In this document: piece by piece, positions 26,127 through 34,972 of the stretch
Layout of the letters: each line of letters opens with the position of its first letter
Numbering within the stretch: position 1 is the stretch's first letter
Assembly: GCF_000382205.1 (NCBI RefSeq)
Contig: NZ_KB907791.1
Location: 1-64,000, forward strand
DNA length: 64,000 nucleotides
Source: Dyadobacter beijingensis DSM 21582
Lineage (GTDB): Bacteria > Bacteroidota > Bacteroidia > Cytophagales > Spirosomataceae
Direction of reading: 5' to 3'
Translations under genes and position numbers: made by a program
The notes under the pieces: model-generated
What the model was told of the DNA's origin: nothing
The model's input: the letters and a program-made list of their open reading frames with translations, nothing else
Database searches by the model: none

Positions 26127-27884
26127 ATGAACAAGCGCCGCGGGCGGCTTTTTTACGAACAAAATGCCGACAGCACGCTCTACTACGCATTGCAGGCCCG
26201 GCAAGTGGCTTTTCGCCACGATTATGACCAGGGCCTGGCCGACGCGACCAACAACCTCGGCGTCGTGTTCGATATCAAAGGCAATATCCAGCTTGCATTG
26301 CGGTATTATAACGATGCCTACAATCAATATGTGGCGCTGGGCGATTCGTCGAACATCGTGCAGACGCTGATGAACATCGGCTCTGTGTACAATGTGAGCG
26401 GCCGCGACGATAAGGCGCAATCGCATTACGACCGCGCGATGACGCTCGGCGACCGCATCGAACACGACTCCGTTACAGCGATCCTCATTTACAACTACAT
26501 TTTGCTTTACCCGCAAAAATTTACCAATGCGAAACGCACCGCGTTGATCGACAGGGCTTACGGTATTGCCAAAAAGTATAGCGATGTCCGTCTGGAACTG
26601 GCCATCGACCAGCTGCGGGCCGTCGAACTGATTTCCGGCGGGCAGCGGGATAAGGGCCTGCTCCTGCTCGAAAACACCCTCGACCGCGCCCTGGCATTGG
26701 AGCTGAACTACCTCAGTATGGATCTCCTGCTCGACCTGGGCGACCTGTACCTGGCCGGAGATCGGGACAGGGCTATCGGCTTTTATACCAAAGCGTTAAG
26801 CCTGGCGGAACAAAAGAATTACCGCATGTACGCGCGCGACGTGTGCAGGAAGCTGTATGATTACTATATGTCTCAAAAGGACAACACTGACGCATTCGTT
26901 TACAGCCGGAAATTATTGAAGCTATATGAGGAACAGGCTGAAATCGACCGCGTTTCGGGGATCGATTACATTGAATATGCCGTGAAGGACCAGCAGCTGA
27001 TTTCGGCGCAGCTGAAATCCAGGTACAATGCCACGATGGCCTGGCTGGCGGTCGCAGTGTGCGTGCTCACGCTCCTGGTCATCGTCATCCTGTGGCGGAG
27101 CTGGAAGCTCAGCAAAAACACGAACCGGATGCTCACCATGCAGTTCCGGCAACTGGAAACGACGAGCGACGCGTTGGAAAAAAGCAACCAGAACTACGCG
27201 CGGCTGATCAAAATCGTGGCGCACGACCTCCGAAATCCCATCGGCGGCATCAATGCGCTTTGTTCGCTGTTGCAGGACGAGGATACGAGCAGCGAGGAGG
27301 CCCGGCAATACGTAGACCTCATCCGCGAGTCGAGCACGAGCTGCCTGCATATGATCAGCGACCTGCTTCAAACCGATTTTGACTTCAAAGAAACCGAATT
27401 ACAGAAGAAGCCGGTGGACCTGCCGGTGTTCCTGGATCACGCCATCATGCTGCTCACGTTCCGCGCGGCCGAGAAAAACCAGCGGCTCGTGCTCGACGAA
27501 CTGCCTTCCGTGACGATCAATGCCGACCCGGACAAGCTTCTGCGCGTACTTAATAATCTGATTGTGAATGCGATCAAATTCAGTGCGGAGGGTGAAACGA
27601 TCCGTGTGAATGTGTCGCACGACGACAAAGGCGTCACCATCGCGATCGAGGATAATGGATTAGGCATTCCCAAAACAGCCATACCAGGGATTTTCGACCC
27701 GTTTACCACTTCCAAAAGAGCCGGTACGGCGGGCGAGCAGGCATTTGGGCTGGGTCTGTATATTTCCAAACAGATCGTCGAGGCGCATGGCGGGCGGATC
27801 TGGTTCGAAACCGAGGAGGGGGACGGTACCACCTTCTATATTTTCCTGCCGGGGGAGAATGTAGGCACACTCTCCCCGGCCTGA
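26127..27884 (+). CDS. TPR-containing sensor histidine kinase, probably N-terminally truncated
   Basis: A 585-residue protein. Residues about 15-265 form tetratricopeptide repeats (ADATNNLGVVFDIKGNIQLAL, VQTLMNIGSVYNVSGRDDKA). A membrane helix lies at about 306-326, then a HisKA domain (KIVAHDLRNPIGG, phospho-accepting His) and an ATPase domain (NNLIVNAIKFS, EDNGLGIP, GLGLYISKQIVEAHGG). Kinases of this class normally have a signal peptide and a periplasmic TPR region. Here no export signal precedes the repeats, and the frame begins 77 bp after susD. The basic residues after the helix place the kinase in the cytoplasm, so export of the TPR part is unexplained. No response regulator is adjacent. 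Confidence 0.8.
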   Translation: MNKRRGRLFYEQNADSTLYYALQARQVAFRHDYDQGLADATNNLGVVFDIKGNIQLALRYYNDAYNQYVALGDSSNIVQTLMNIGSVYNVSGRDDKAQSHYDRAMTLGDRIEHDSVTAILIYNYILLYPQKFTNAKRTALIDRAYGIAKKYSDVRLELAIDQLRAVELISGGQRDKGLLLLENTLDRALALELNYLSMDLLLDLGDLYLAGDRDRAIGFYTKALSLAEQKNYRMYARDVCRKLYDYYMSQKDNTDAFVYSRKLLKLYEEQAEIDRVSGIDYIEYAVKDQQLISAQLKSRYNATMAWLAVAVCVLTLLVIVILWRSWKLSKNTNRMLTMQFRQLETTSDALEKSNQNYARLIKIVAHDLRNPIGGINALCSLLQDEDTSSEEARQYVDLIRESSTSCLHMISDLLQTDFDFKETELQKKPVDLPVFLDHAIMLLTFRAAEKNQRLVLDELPSVTINADPDKLLRVLNNLIVNAIKFSAEGETIRVNVSHDDKGVTIAIEDNGLGIPKTAIPGIFDPFTTSKRAGTAGEQAFGLGLYISKQIVEAHGGRIWFETEEGDGTTFYIFLPGENVGTLSPA

Positions 27885-27903
27885 ATGGTACCGGAATGCG
27901 CCG

Positions 27904-28788
27904 TTACTTCTGCTTGATTTTTTCGTCGTAGCTCTTTTTCAGATCGGCGACGGCCTTGTCGTACCCGGCCTTATCGAAGAATGCTTCCGGGAGGTACGGG
28001 TCGGTAGGCCTGTGTTTTTCGTGCAGGCGAAACTGGCTCGCGTGGGAGGCCAGCCAGATGTCGAACTGCTCGTTTTTCATCGTCGCCAGCGTTTTGGCAT
28101 AATCTTTTCCTACCTCAGGGTAGCCGGGCATGCCCGAGAGTTTGGTTTCGTCGAGAATACTCGGCATGTTGGCGATCAGGACTTTGTATGCCCGTTTTTC
28201 GTCCCGCACCGTGAACGAAAAGCTGCTCGCGCCGGGCGTGTGGCCCGGGTGGTGGAGCAGTTTGACCTGCATGGTACCGAGCTTGATGATCTCCCCGTTT
28301 TTCAGCAGCTGATCCGCCTGTACCGGCTCGAAGCTCGCACCGTGCGAACCGAGCGAATAATCGGAAGCACCACCGTCGGCCAGGGCTTTGGCGTCTTTTT
28401 CCTGGATCATCAGCTTGGCCCCCGTGGCCTTTTTAATGGCGGCCATACCTGCCACATGGTCGTAATGCGCGTGCGTGGCGAGCAGGATCTTAATGTCCGC
28501 GAATTTGAAACCGAGGGCTTCAATGTGCTTTCGGATCTGCGGTACCGACGATTCCAGGCCGGTATTGATCAGGATATGGCCTTTCGGCGTGGCGATGAGG
28601 TAGCAGGCGAGGTCGTAAGTGCCTACATAATACAGGTTCCCGGCAATGCGGAACGGGCGGTAATCCTTAGACCATTCGGCCTGCACAAATGGCGGTTTCC
28701 AGGTTTTGTTTTGGGCCAGGGTGACTATGGGAGTGAAAAGCGCCCCGGCGATGAGCGTTGTAGCAAGTTTTCTTCTGAGTGTCGGCAT
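27904..28788 (-). CDS. Subclass B3 metallo-beta-lactamase
   Basis: A 294-residue exported protein (signal peptide to about TLAQ26). It carries the full B3 ligand set: HAHYDH gives His106, His108, Asp110 and His111; PGHTPG gives His183; ASHASQF gives His249. This layout (HxHxDH, absence of the B1 cysteine) is diagnostic of B3 enzymes, two-zinc hydrolases of penicillins, cephalosporins and often carbapenems. It is near the family's usual length of about 290. It is a lone chromosomal gene, convergent with the kinase gene, with no mobile element beside it, which suggests an intrinsic enzyme. Actual substrate range is unknown. Confidence 0.9.
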   Translation of the reverse strand: MPTLRRKLATTLIAGALFTPIVTLAQNKTWKPPFVQAEWSKDYRPFRIAGNLYYVGTYDLACYLIATPKGHILINTGLESSVPQIRKHIEALGFKFADIKILLATHAHYDHVAGMAAIKKATGAKLMIQEKDAKALADGGASDYSLGSHGASFEPVQADQLLKNGEIIKLGTMQVKLLHHPGHTPGASSFSFTVRDEKRAYKVLIANMPSILDETKLSGMPGYPEVGKDYAKTLATMKNEQFDIWLASHASQFRLHEKHRPTDPYLPEAFFDKAGYDKAVADLKKSYDEKIKQK

Positions 28789-28807
28789 AGGATTGATGGT
28801 AAGGCGG

Positions 28808-28815
28808 CAAAGATA
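28808..28815 (-). promoter_or_regulatory. -7 element of the metallo-beta-lactamase gene
   Basis: The minus strand reads TATCTTTG, a perfect TAnnTTTG, 20 bp before the ATG. A TTA (one mismatch from TTG) lies 20 nt upstream of it. The leader would be about 15 nt. Confidence 0.5.
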
Positions 28816-28903
28816 ATAAACTGATAATAAATGGATAAAATCCGCGAAAAATGAATGGCTGTTCTTTGTGGGACTATTTTCACTTAATCAGTTTATCTTC
28901 ACC

Positions 28904-30373
28904 ATGAAACCATTATTTACCTACACTGCATTGGCCGGCCTGCTGGCGCTCGGTGCATGCCAGGATCACCGTGATCCGAACAGCCCGGCGATCACTCTCC
29001 AGAACCGCTCGGTAACGCCCGTACTCGCCAAATTGCTCCCAGGCGCTACCAACGGACGTGTTTCGGCCAGCAATGTGAAAATGTATTCGCTCCTGAGCTC
29101 CGACGATCAGCTCGAACAATCACCCAGTTACGTTTTCGGTGGTTCCGCCGACGGCGCGGGCCTTTTCCAGAATCCGGACGGCAACTACACCGTGCTGGTC
29201 AACAATGAAGATAACTTTGCGGTATCGCGCATTACGCTTGATAAAGGTTTCAAGCCTGTAAAAGGGGAGTATGTACTCAATTCGGACGGTGGAACGTGGC
29301 GCTTATGCTCGGCTACCCTGGTAACGCCGATCGAACATGGTTTCGGTCCGGTATTCCTGACTTCGGGTGAAAGCGGCCAGGAGTCGCGTACGCACGCGCT
29401 CAACGTGGATGCGAACGTAAGCCAGGCGAACGTGTCGCGCGAGGTGGCCGGTCTGGGCCGTTGGAGTGCTGAAAACGCCGTTCCGCTTCCTAAAACAGCC
29501 TATCCGGGCAAAACCGTGATCGTGATCGGCGACGACGATTCGGACGTAAACGGTGGACAGGTGGCGATGTATATGTCGAACACCGTGGGCGACCTCGATA
29601 ATGGCACATTGTATATGCTGAAACGCGCCGACAACAACCAGAAGGAAATGGACATGAAGCCGGGCAGTTCCTATGATGTGGAATTTGTTAAAATCGATAA
29701 CCACAAAACATTGACCGGAGCCCAGATCAACGCCAAAGTGAATGATCTGAAAGCGATTAAGTTCGGACGTGTGGAAGACGTGGATTACCGTAAGGGCGAC
29801 GGCGGGAAAGGCCGCGAGGTGATTTTCGCCGTAACAGGCCAGGATAATACAGGTTCTAACGCCGACTATTCACGCTCGAAATACGGCCGCGTGTACCATA
29901 TCACGCTCGATGCCAACGATCCCACGAAAGGTAAACTGGAAGTACTCCTCGACGGCGACGACCGTACAGGCATTGCGAAGACGTTCCAGAACCCGGATAA
30001 CGTTTGTGTTACCTATGATTACATCTACATCATGGAAGATCCGAACGGTTACGGCGATGAAAAGCACGATGGTTATGTGTATCAATATAACCTCAATACC
30101 AAGCAGCTGACCCCTGTCCTTGAAATCGACCACCGTCGTAACGAAGCCGATGCGGCCAAATACAATGTAGGTGGTACCTCTGCATTCGGTTCATGGGAAA
30201 GCAGCGGAATGATCGACGTGTCGGATGTTACCGGTCGTCCGAACACGTTCATGCTCGGCATTCAGGCGCACACATGGCGCGGTGATAAATACAAGGGAGT
30301 GGATGGCGGTTCGGTCCGGAAATCGGAGAACCAGGCCAGCCAGCTGATCCTGATCGAAGGTCTGCCTCGTTAA
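28904..30373 (+). CDS. PhoX/DUF839-like secreted lipoprotein
   Basis: A 489-residue protein from the ATG at 28904; an earlier start would bury the signal. The lipobox LLALGAC puts the lipid on a Cys near residue 20. The sequence suggests a beta-propeller related to PhoX/DUF839 proteins: GEYVLNSDGGTWRLCSAT, GKTVIVIGDDDSDVNGGQ, GRVYHITLDANDP, FQNPDNVCVTYDYIYIMED and GSWESSGMIDVSD. PhoX enzymes are calcium/iron phosphatases; whether the metal ligands are complete was not checked. It may be expressed with the di-haem peroxidase gene 71 nt downstream, but a terminator lies between. Confidence 0.65.
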   Translation: MKPLFTYTALAGLLALGACQDHRDPNSPAITLQNRSVTPVLAKLLPGATNGRVSASNVKMYSLLSSDDQLEQSPSYVFGGSADGAGLFQNPDGNYTVLVNNEDNFAVSRITLDKGFKPVKGEYVLNSDGGTWRLCSATLVTPIEHGFGPVFLTSGESGQESRTHALNVDANVSQANVSREVAGLGRWSAENAVPLPKTAYPGKTVIVIGDDDSDVNGGQVAMYMSNTVGDLDNGTLYMLKRADNNQKEMDMKPGSSYDVEFVKIDNHKTLTGAQINAKVNDLKAIKFGRVEDVDYRKGDGGKGREVIFAVTGQDNTGSNADYSRSKYGRVYHITLDANDPTKGKLEVLLDGDDRTGIAKTFQNPDNVCVTYDYIYIMEDPNGYGDEKHDGYVYQYNLNTKQLTPVLEIDHRRNEADAAKYNVGGTSAFGSWESSGMIDVSDVTGRPNTFMLGIQAHTWRGDKYKGVDGGSVRKSENQASQLILIEGLPR

Positions 30374-30388
30374 TTTTATAGTTTTCAG

Positions 30389-30422
30389 ACTCCTGGCCGG
30401 AATTTTCGGGCCAGGAGTTTTC
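30389..30422 (+). terminator. Rho-independent terminator after the PhoX-like gene
   Basis: A perfect 10-bp stem (ACTCCTGGCC 30389-30398 with GGCCAGGAGT 30409-30418) is followed by TTTT. The T-run is short, so partial read-through into the peroxidase gene is possible. Confidence 0.7.
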
Positions 30423-30444
30423 CATTGCCTCAATACCCGCTCCC

Positions 30445-32274
30445 ATGCTGAAATTCGATCGCAATCCCGATTCGTTTATTTATCGTCACAGACGGCTTCT
30501 GTTTTTACTTTTCCTCGTAGTCGTTATCCCGCTGGCTGTATGCCTGATATGGTGGCTGACGAGCCCCGCCAACTCGCCGGCAAGCCTGGTGAAACGCACA
30601 TTTATGCAGGACATTACGGCGCTGGACAGTGCCGTGAGCCGTTTGCAAACCGATATCCGTAGAAAACAGCCTGCCGCCATTCAGCAATCTTTCAAACGGG
30701 CGCGGCTGGCTTACAAGCGGGTGGAATTTATCTCCGCCTACTACAGTCCCGAAACGACCCGCGCGCTCAACGGTGCGAATATCCCCGACGTGGACGACGA
30801 CCTGCGTGTGAACCAGCCGCAGGGGTTCCAGGTGCTGGAAGAAATGGTGTTCCCGGAAGTGGCCGCGGATGCCTACCCCGATATGCTTGAAACTGCCAGT
30901 GCCCTGCGCGCGAACGTACATCGCCTGCGCAAGATTTCGGAGACTAACGAGTTGACGGACAGTCATATATTCGACGCGATGCGGCTTGAAGTGTTCCGCA
31001 TCGTATCAATGGGCATTACGGGCTTCGATTCGCCGGTGGCGTTCCATTCTTTGCCGGAAGTCGCTTCGGCGCTTATGGGAATGCAGCGGCAGCTGGCCCA
31101 TTTCGGAGTGGGAAGCGGCGATAATGTATTGACCGCACAGCTCGACAGCACATTTCGCGCAGCCATCGGTTATGTGGCCCGATCCCGTGATTTCAATGCA
31201 TTCGACCGGCTTGTATTCATCAAGAACTACGCAAATCCGCTAAGCAGCCGCTTGCTTGATGTTCAGAAGGCATTAAATATCCCTGTATTTACAGAGAAAC
31301 GTTTGCTATCTGCATCTGCCCGCACGCTCACCGAGCCGGATGCATTCAATGCCAATTATTTCATCAACTTCGAAGAACAGAGCATGACGGCCGATCGTAT
31401 CGCATTGGGTAAAATGCTGTTTTTCAATCCCGTATTATCGAATAACTCCGGCCGGACGTGCGCTACCTGCCACCAGCCCGACAAGGCATTCACCGACGGC
31501 GAGCCGAAAAGTTTCGCGATCGGTTTCAACGGCATGCGGATCAGCCGCAATGCGCCTACACTCCTGAATGCGTCGTTTCAGGCCGTCCAGTTCGCCGACT
31601 CACGGGTGACTTTCCTGGAAGACCAGGCCAGCGACGTGATCCGCAACCCTGACGAAATGCACGGCTCGCTCCCGGAGGCCGTCGCTGCACTCCAAAAGCA
31701 ACCCGAATCACGCCAGCTTTTCGAGGCTGCCTATTCCGACGGTGTCACGGAAAGCAACCTGAAAAATGCCATTGCGAGCTATATTCGCTCACTTTCATCC
31801 CTGGACTCCCGCCTGGACCGCCATTTCCGCGGCCCCGATCATATGCTGACGGTGGAAGAAGAATCGGGTTTCAACCTGTTTATGGGAAAGGCCAAATGCG
31901 CTACCTGCCATTTCTTCCCACTCTTTAACGGCACCGTGCCGCCCGCTTACCTCGAAACCGAAAGCGAAGTACTGGGTACGCCGGCCACCGCGGAAGGCAA
32001 AACCGTGGACCCGGACGTAGGAAAATTCGTTCTCACGAGGCGCGAGCCGCATCGCTACGCATTCAAAACACCGACCGTACGCCACGTAGCGCTGACGGCA
32101 CCCTATATGCACAATGGCGTTTTCAGGACATTGGAAGAAGTTGTCGATTTTTATGACCAGGGTGGGGGGAACGGCCTGGGCTTTAACCTGGATAACCAGA
32201 CTTTGCCGTTCGATAAACTTAGTCTGAGTGATTCAGAAAAAAGGGCGCTGGTGGCATTTATGAAAATCCTGTAA
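30445..32274 (+). CDS. Imelysin-like domain fused to a di-haem cytochrome c peroxidase
   Basis: A 609-residue protein. A membrane helix at about 17-40 anchors it with the rest in the periplasm. Residues about 50-285 are helical and resemble imelysin/EfeO-type domains (FKRARLAYKRVEF, QGFQVLEEMVFPE). The MauG/CcpA-type peroxidase domain follows, with two haem sites: CATCH at 339-343 and CATCH at 485-489. FFNPVLSNNSGR and LTAPYMHNGVFRTLEEV (axial Met) are further hallmarks. It should reduce peroxide or oxidise a partner using two c-type haems. An iron or haem link for the N-terminal part is only inferred. Confidence 0.88.
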   Translation: MLKFDRNPDSFIYRHRRLLFLLFLVVVIPLAVCLIWWLTSPANSPASLVKRTFMQDITALDSAVSRLQTDIRRKQPAAIQQSFKRARLAYKRVEFISAYYSPETTRALNGANIPDVDDDLRVNQPQGFQVLEEMVFPEVAADAYPDMLETASALRANVHRLRKISETNELTDSHIFDAMRLEVFRIVSMGITGFDSPVAFHSLPEVASALMGMQRQLAHFGVGSGDNVLTAQLDSTFRAAIGYVARSRDFNAFDRLVFIKNYANPLSSRLLDVQKALNIPVFTEKRLLSASARTLTEPDAFNANYFINFEEQSMTADRIALGKMLFFNPVLSNNSGRTCATCHQPDKAFTDGEPKSFAIGFNGMRISRNAPTLLNASFQAVQFADSRVTFLEDQASDVIRNPDEMHGSLPEAVAALQKQPESRQLFEAAYSDGVTESNLKNAIASYIRSLSSLDSRLDRHFRGPDHMLTVEEESGFNLFMGKAKCATCHFFPLFNGTVPPAYLETESEVLGTPATAEGKTVDPDVGKFVLTRREPHRYAFKTPTVRHVALTAPYMHNGVFRTLEEVVDFYDQGGGNGLGFNLDNQTLPFDKLSLSDSEKRALVAFMKIL

Positions 32275-32369
32275 AATAATTTTCAGGCGCTGAGGGACTT
32301 ACTGACAATGGGTTGTCATGCTGGTGCGGTTTCTTTGAAGTAAATCATTCAACACTTCAACCCATCATT

Positions 32370-33179
32370 ATGAAAACGATCATCAGCAACGGCACGCCCA
32401 TCAGCTACCACAGCTACGGCAGCGGCCCGGCCACATTATTTTTTCTTCACGGGTCGTTCATCGATCAGTCTTATTGGAAGGAGCAGGTTTCATTTTTCAA
32501 AGAAAAATACCGGGTAGTGACGATGGACCTGGCCGGTCACGGCGAATCGGGCACAAACCGCGCGGTATGGACGCTGGAAAATATGGCCGATGACGTCGTG
32601 AACGTGATCCGCGAACTGCAGCTCGAAAACGTGGTCCTGGTTGGCCATTCGCTCGGCGGGAACCTCGCGCTCATCGCCGCCACACGCTATCCGGAGCCCA
32701 TTATCGGGTTTATCGCGGTCGACAACTTCAAGAACCTCGCCACGCCGCTACCGGCCGAGTACGAAAGCCAGGTAACCGAAATCATCGAAAGCTCTCGCAA
32801 GGCTTATGCGGACACGAACGAGCACTACGCCCGCATGGTGCTGCTCACCCCTGCGACGCCGCAATGGATCACCGACAAAATCGTGGCCGCCTACCGCAAT
32901 TCGTACGAGCCGATGGGCCAGCAAACGTTGCCCCAATTCTTCGAAATGTACCGGATCGAGCAGGAGGCCATGCCGCTGCTGAGGCCCAAAATGAACCTGA
33001 TCAACGTCAACTATTACCCCACGAACGTCGATGCGCTGGAAGAACACGCCGTCAACGGCTACACGCTGATCGAAATCGCCGGCACCTGCCATTACCCCAT
33101 GCTCGAATCGCCGAAAGCATTGAACGAAGCCCTGGACGAGGTCATCGACAGCGTGCTGGAAGTAAAAACAACCTATTGA
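32370..33179 (+). CDS. Alpha/beta hydrolase
   Basis: A 269-residue cytoplasmic protein from the ATG at 32370. It carries the oxyanion-hole motif FFLHGSF, the nucleophile elbow GHSLGG (Ser94), and a C-terminal His241 in GTCHYPMLES. The layout matches esterase or haloperoxidase-like members of the fold. The substrate is unknown. It stands alone, with a bidirectional terminator downstream. Confidence 0.88.
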   Translation: MKTIISNGTPISYHSYGSGPATLFFLHGSFIDQSYWKEQVSFFKEKYRVVTMDLAGHGESGTNRAVWTLENMADDVVNVIRELQLENVVLVGHSLGGNLALIAATRYPEPIIGFIAVDNFKNLATPLPAEYESQVTEIIESSRKAYADTNEHYARMVLLTPATPQWITDKIVAAYRNSYEPMGQQTLPQFFEMYRIEQEAMPLLRPKMNLINVNYYPTNVDALEEHAVNGYTLIEIAGTCHYPMLESPKALNEALDEVIDSVLEVKTTY

Positions 33180-33255
33180 CGCCGGAACCTGTAACAAATC
33201 CCGCCCCCGGTCGTCTACACATTGTCAAGTGTAAGCAACGGCTTCACATCCAAAA

Positions 33256-33290
33256 ACAAAAAGAGCAGACGGTTTCGCCTGCTCTTTTTT
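33256..33290. terminator. Bidirectional terminator
   Basis: Arms AAAGAGCAG (33260-33268) and CTGCTCTTT (33279-33287) pair perfectly around a 10-nt loop. An A-run precedes and a T-run follows. It sits between the hydrolase gene and the convergent propeller gene. Confidence 0.82.
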
Positions 33291-33311
33291 GATGGTATGG
33301 GGGATGGTGGG

Positions 33312-34940
33312 TTAGAGTTTGTAGCGGACGATGAAGGTGTTACGGACACCGCTTGTTCCTCGCAATTCAACATTTTTGTAGGGCGCGTTACCGTAAAACC
33401 AGCCGGTTGCATAAACAAAGCCCTCTTTCGTAACGCAAATTTTGTTCACCCGATCTTCCAGAACACCACCTGCCCTTGCTGCAAAGTTGCCAGCCTGATA
33501 TAGCTCTTCGGCGTCTACCTCTGTAATGATGATATCAGTGCCACCATTACTTGATATTGTTCTTCCTCGCGACATAGGAAATTGAGCGGAGTTGGTGAAA
33601 GAACCAGCAATTACGATGTTTCCCTTATCGGTCAGCGCGATTCCACCGTGATAATCCTTTACTCCATTTGTAAAGCCATTCCGTGCCTTAAGTACATTTC
33701 CGTTGGTATCCCATTTGCCGAGATACACGTTTTCGTCGCCGTCACTTTGCAGCGGTAAATCTTTGAACGTTCCACTATGCATGCCGGTCACAAATACATT
33801 TCGGAGTCGATCTACAACAATATCATAGGCAAAGTCAACTCCGGGAGAGCCGGCACGTTGCGCCCACAGGAAGTTTTGAGGAATAAGGCCCCATTTCGCG
33901 ACGAAAACATCGACGCTATCGACGCTTTGTATTGAGGCTTTCCCTGGAATTTGAATCGATTTGAGGAATGCGCCAGCGATGTAGGCATTTCCCTGGTCAT
34001 CGACGGCAACCGTTTCTGGGGCTTGGATATCCGGGCCGCTGATAGTCTTCACCGTTGTGAACTGCTTGTCGTCCGTATTGATCAACGCAAGAAACCCGTC
34101 CCTTCCGTTAGCTTGTGTTTGATGATTGCTATCAAAATCAATGTTTATGCTAACATTATCACCTTCAATCGTGCCGACCAAATATAAATTTGGTCCCTCA
34201 CCTGCTTGAAAGAATGCCAAGGATCTCCCTTGATCATCCAATGGGCCGCCAAAGGTCTTAACCCAATCACTTTTGCCCTTTCCATCGATTTTGACTACAA
34301 ATCCATCCACGCCACCTCGCGGCCTGTTATTCCAGTTAGAAACCGTTCCTGCGACAAATCCTGTAAGGTAGACATTGTTCTCTTTATCCAAAACGATTGC
34401 ATTGCCGTGATCGTTGCCAACACTGCCATCCGAGTAAAGCCAAAGACATTGACCCGTGCTATCAAATTTTGCAACGAAGAAATCGTCGCCACCTTTTGAA
34501 GTAAACTTGTGTTGTTCGCCGAAATCAACTTGGCCTTTTGCTGTTCCAGAAACGTAAATGTTCCCATTATTGTCAGATATAATATCTGTGGGAAAATTGT
34601 TATCACCCGATAGGCTGAACGGTTTTACAGTGTCAACATGGACCATTTGAGTGATTCCACTGCTGCCACCATCGACTCCTTTTACGATTAATTTTACGTA
34701 ATAAGTGCCAGGTGAAGAAAATTTATGCTCGACAGATAGGTCTGTGTGTTTTACACCGTCTCCGAAATCCCATTGTATGCTCGCCGCATTTTCAGATTCG
34801 CTGGTAAATTTGACAGTGCAAGGAAAAGTGCATCCACCCTCTGGCGTGAAGCGGAATTGTGCTACCGGCGTTTGCGGCGATTCTATATGACACGCCACAA
34901 CAATTAAGGTGAGTAAAATGTAGGTAAAAATTCGCTTCAT
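33312..34940 (-). CDS. PKD-domain and SBBP beta-propeller lipoprotein
   Basis: A 542-residue lipoprotein (lipobox LIVVAC, Cys17). Residues about 25-105 form a PKD domain (IQWDFGDGVKHTDL). The remainder is a propeller of SBBP-type repeats, each with a DNNGNIYVSGTAKG-like strand (for instance LDKENNVYLTGFVAGT, VDDQGNAYIAGAF). Such proteins are surface-exposed binders. It is the third gene of the sigma/anti-sigma/propeller unit, 32 nt after the anti-sigma gene, and is probably a target or sensor of that system. The gene is clearly richer in A+T than its neighbours. Confidence 0.85.
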   Translation of the reverse strand: MKRIFTYILLTLIVVACHIESPQTPVAQFRFTPEGGCTFPCTVKFTSESENAASIQWDFGDGVKHTDLSVEHKFSSPGTYYVKLIVKGVDGGSSGITQMVHVDTVKPFSLSGDNNFPTDIISDNNGNIYVSGTAKGQVDFGEQHKFTSKGGDDFFVAKFDSTGQCLWLYSDGSVGNDHGNAIVLDKENNVYLTGFVAGTVSNWNNRPRGGVDGFVVKIDGKGKSDWVKTFGGPLDDQGRSLAFFQAGEGPNLYLVGTIEGDNVSINIDFDSNHQTQANGRDGFLALINTDDKQFTTVKTISGPDIQAPETVAVDDQGNAYIAGAFLKSIQIPGKASIQSVDSVDVFVAKWGLIPQNFLWAQRAGSPGVDFAYDIVVDRLRNVFVTGMHSGTFKDLPLQSDGDENVYLGKWDTNGNVLKARNGFTNGVKDYHGGIALTDKGNIVIAGSFTNSAQFPMSRGRTISSNGGTDIIITEVDAEELYQAGNFAARAGGVLEDRVNKICVTKEGFVYATGWFYGNAPYKNVELRGTSGVRNTFIVRYKL

Positions 34941-34972
34941 CGAATCACAGATCGGTGGGAGGTATTGTAAAG

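Noticed and set aside
26127..27884. Kinase as part of the hybrid regulator system for the Sus locus
   Set aside because: The hybrid regulator at 17094 already has sensor, kinase, receiver and DNA-binding parts, so no separate kinase is needed, and this kinase has no receiver partner nearby.
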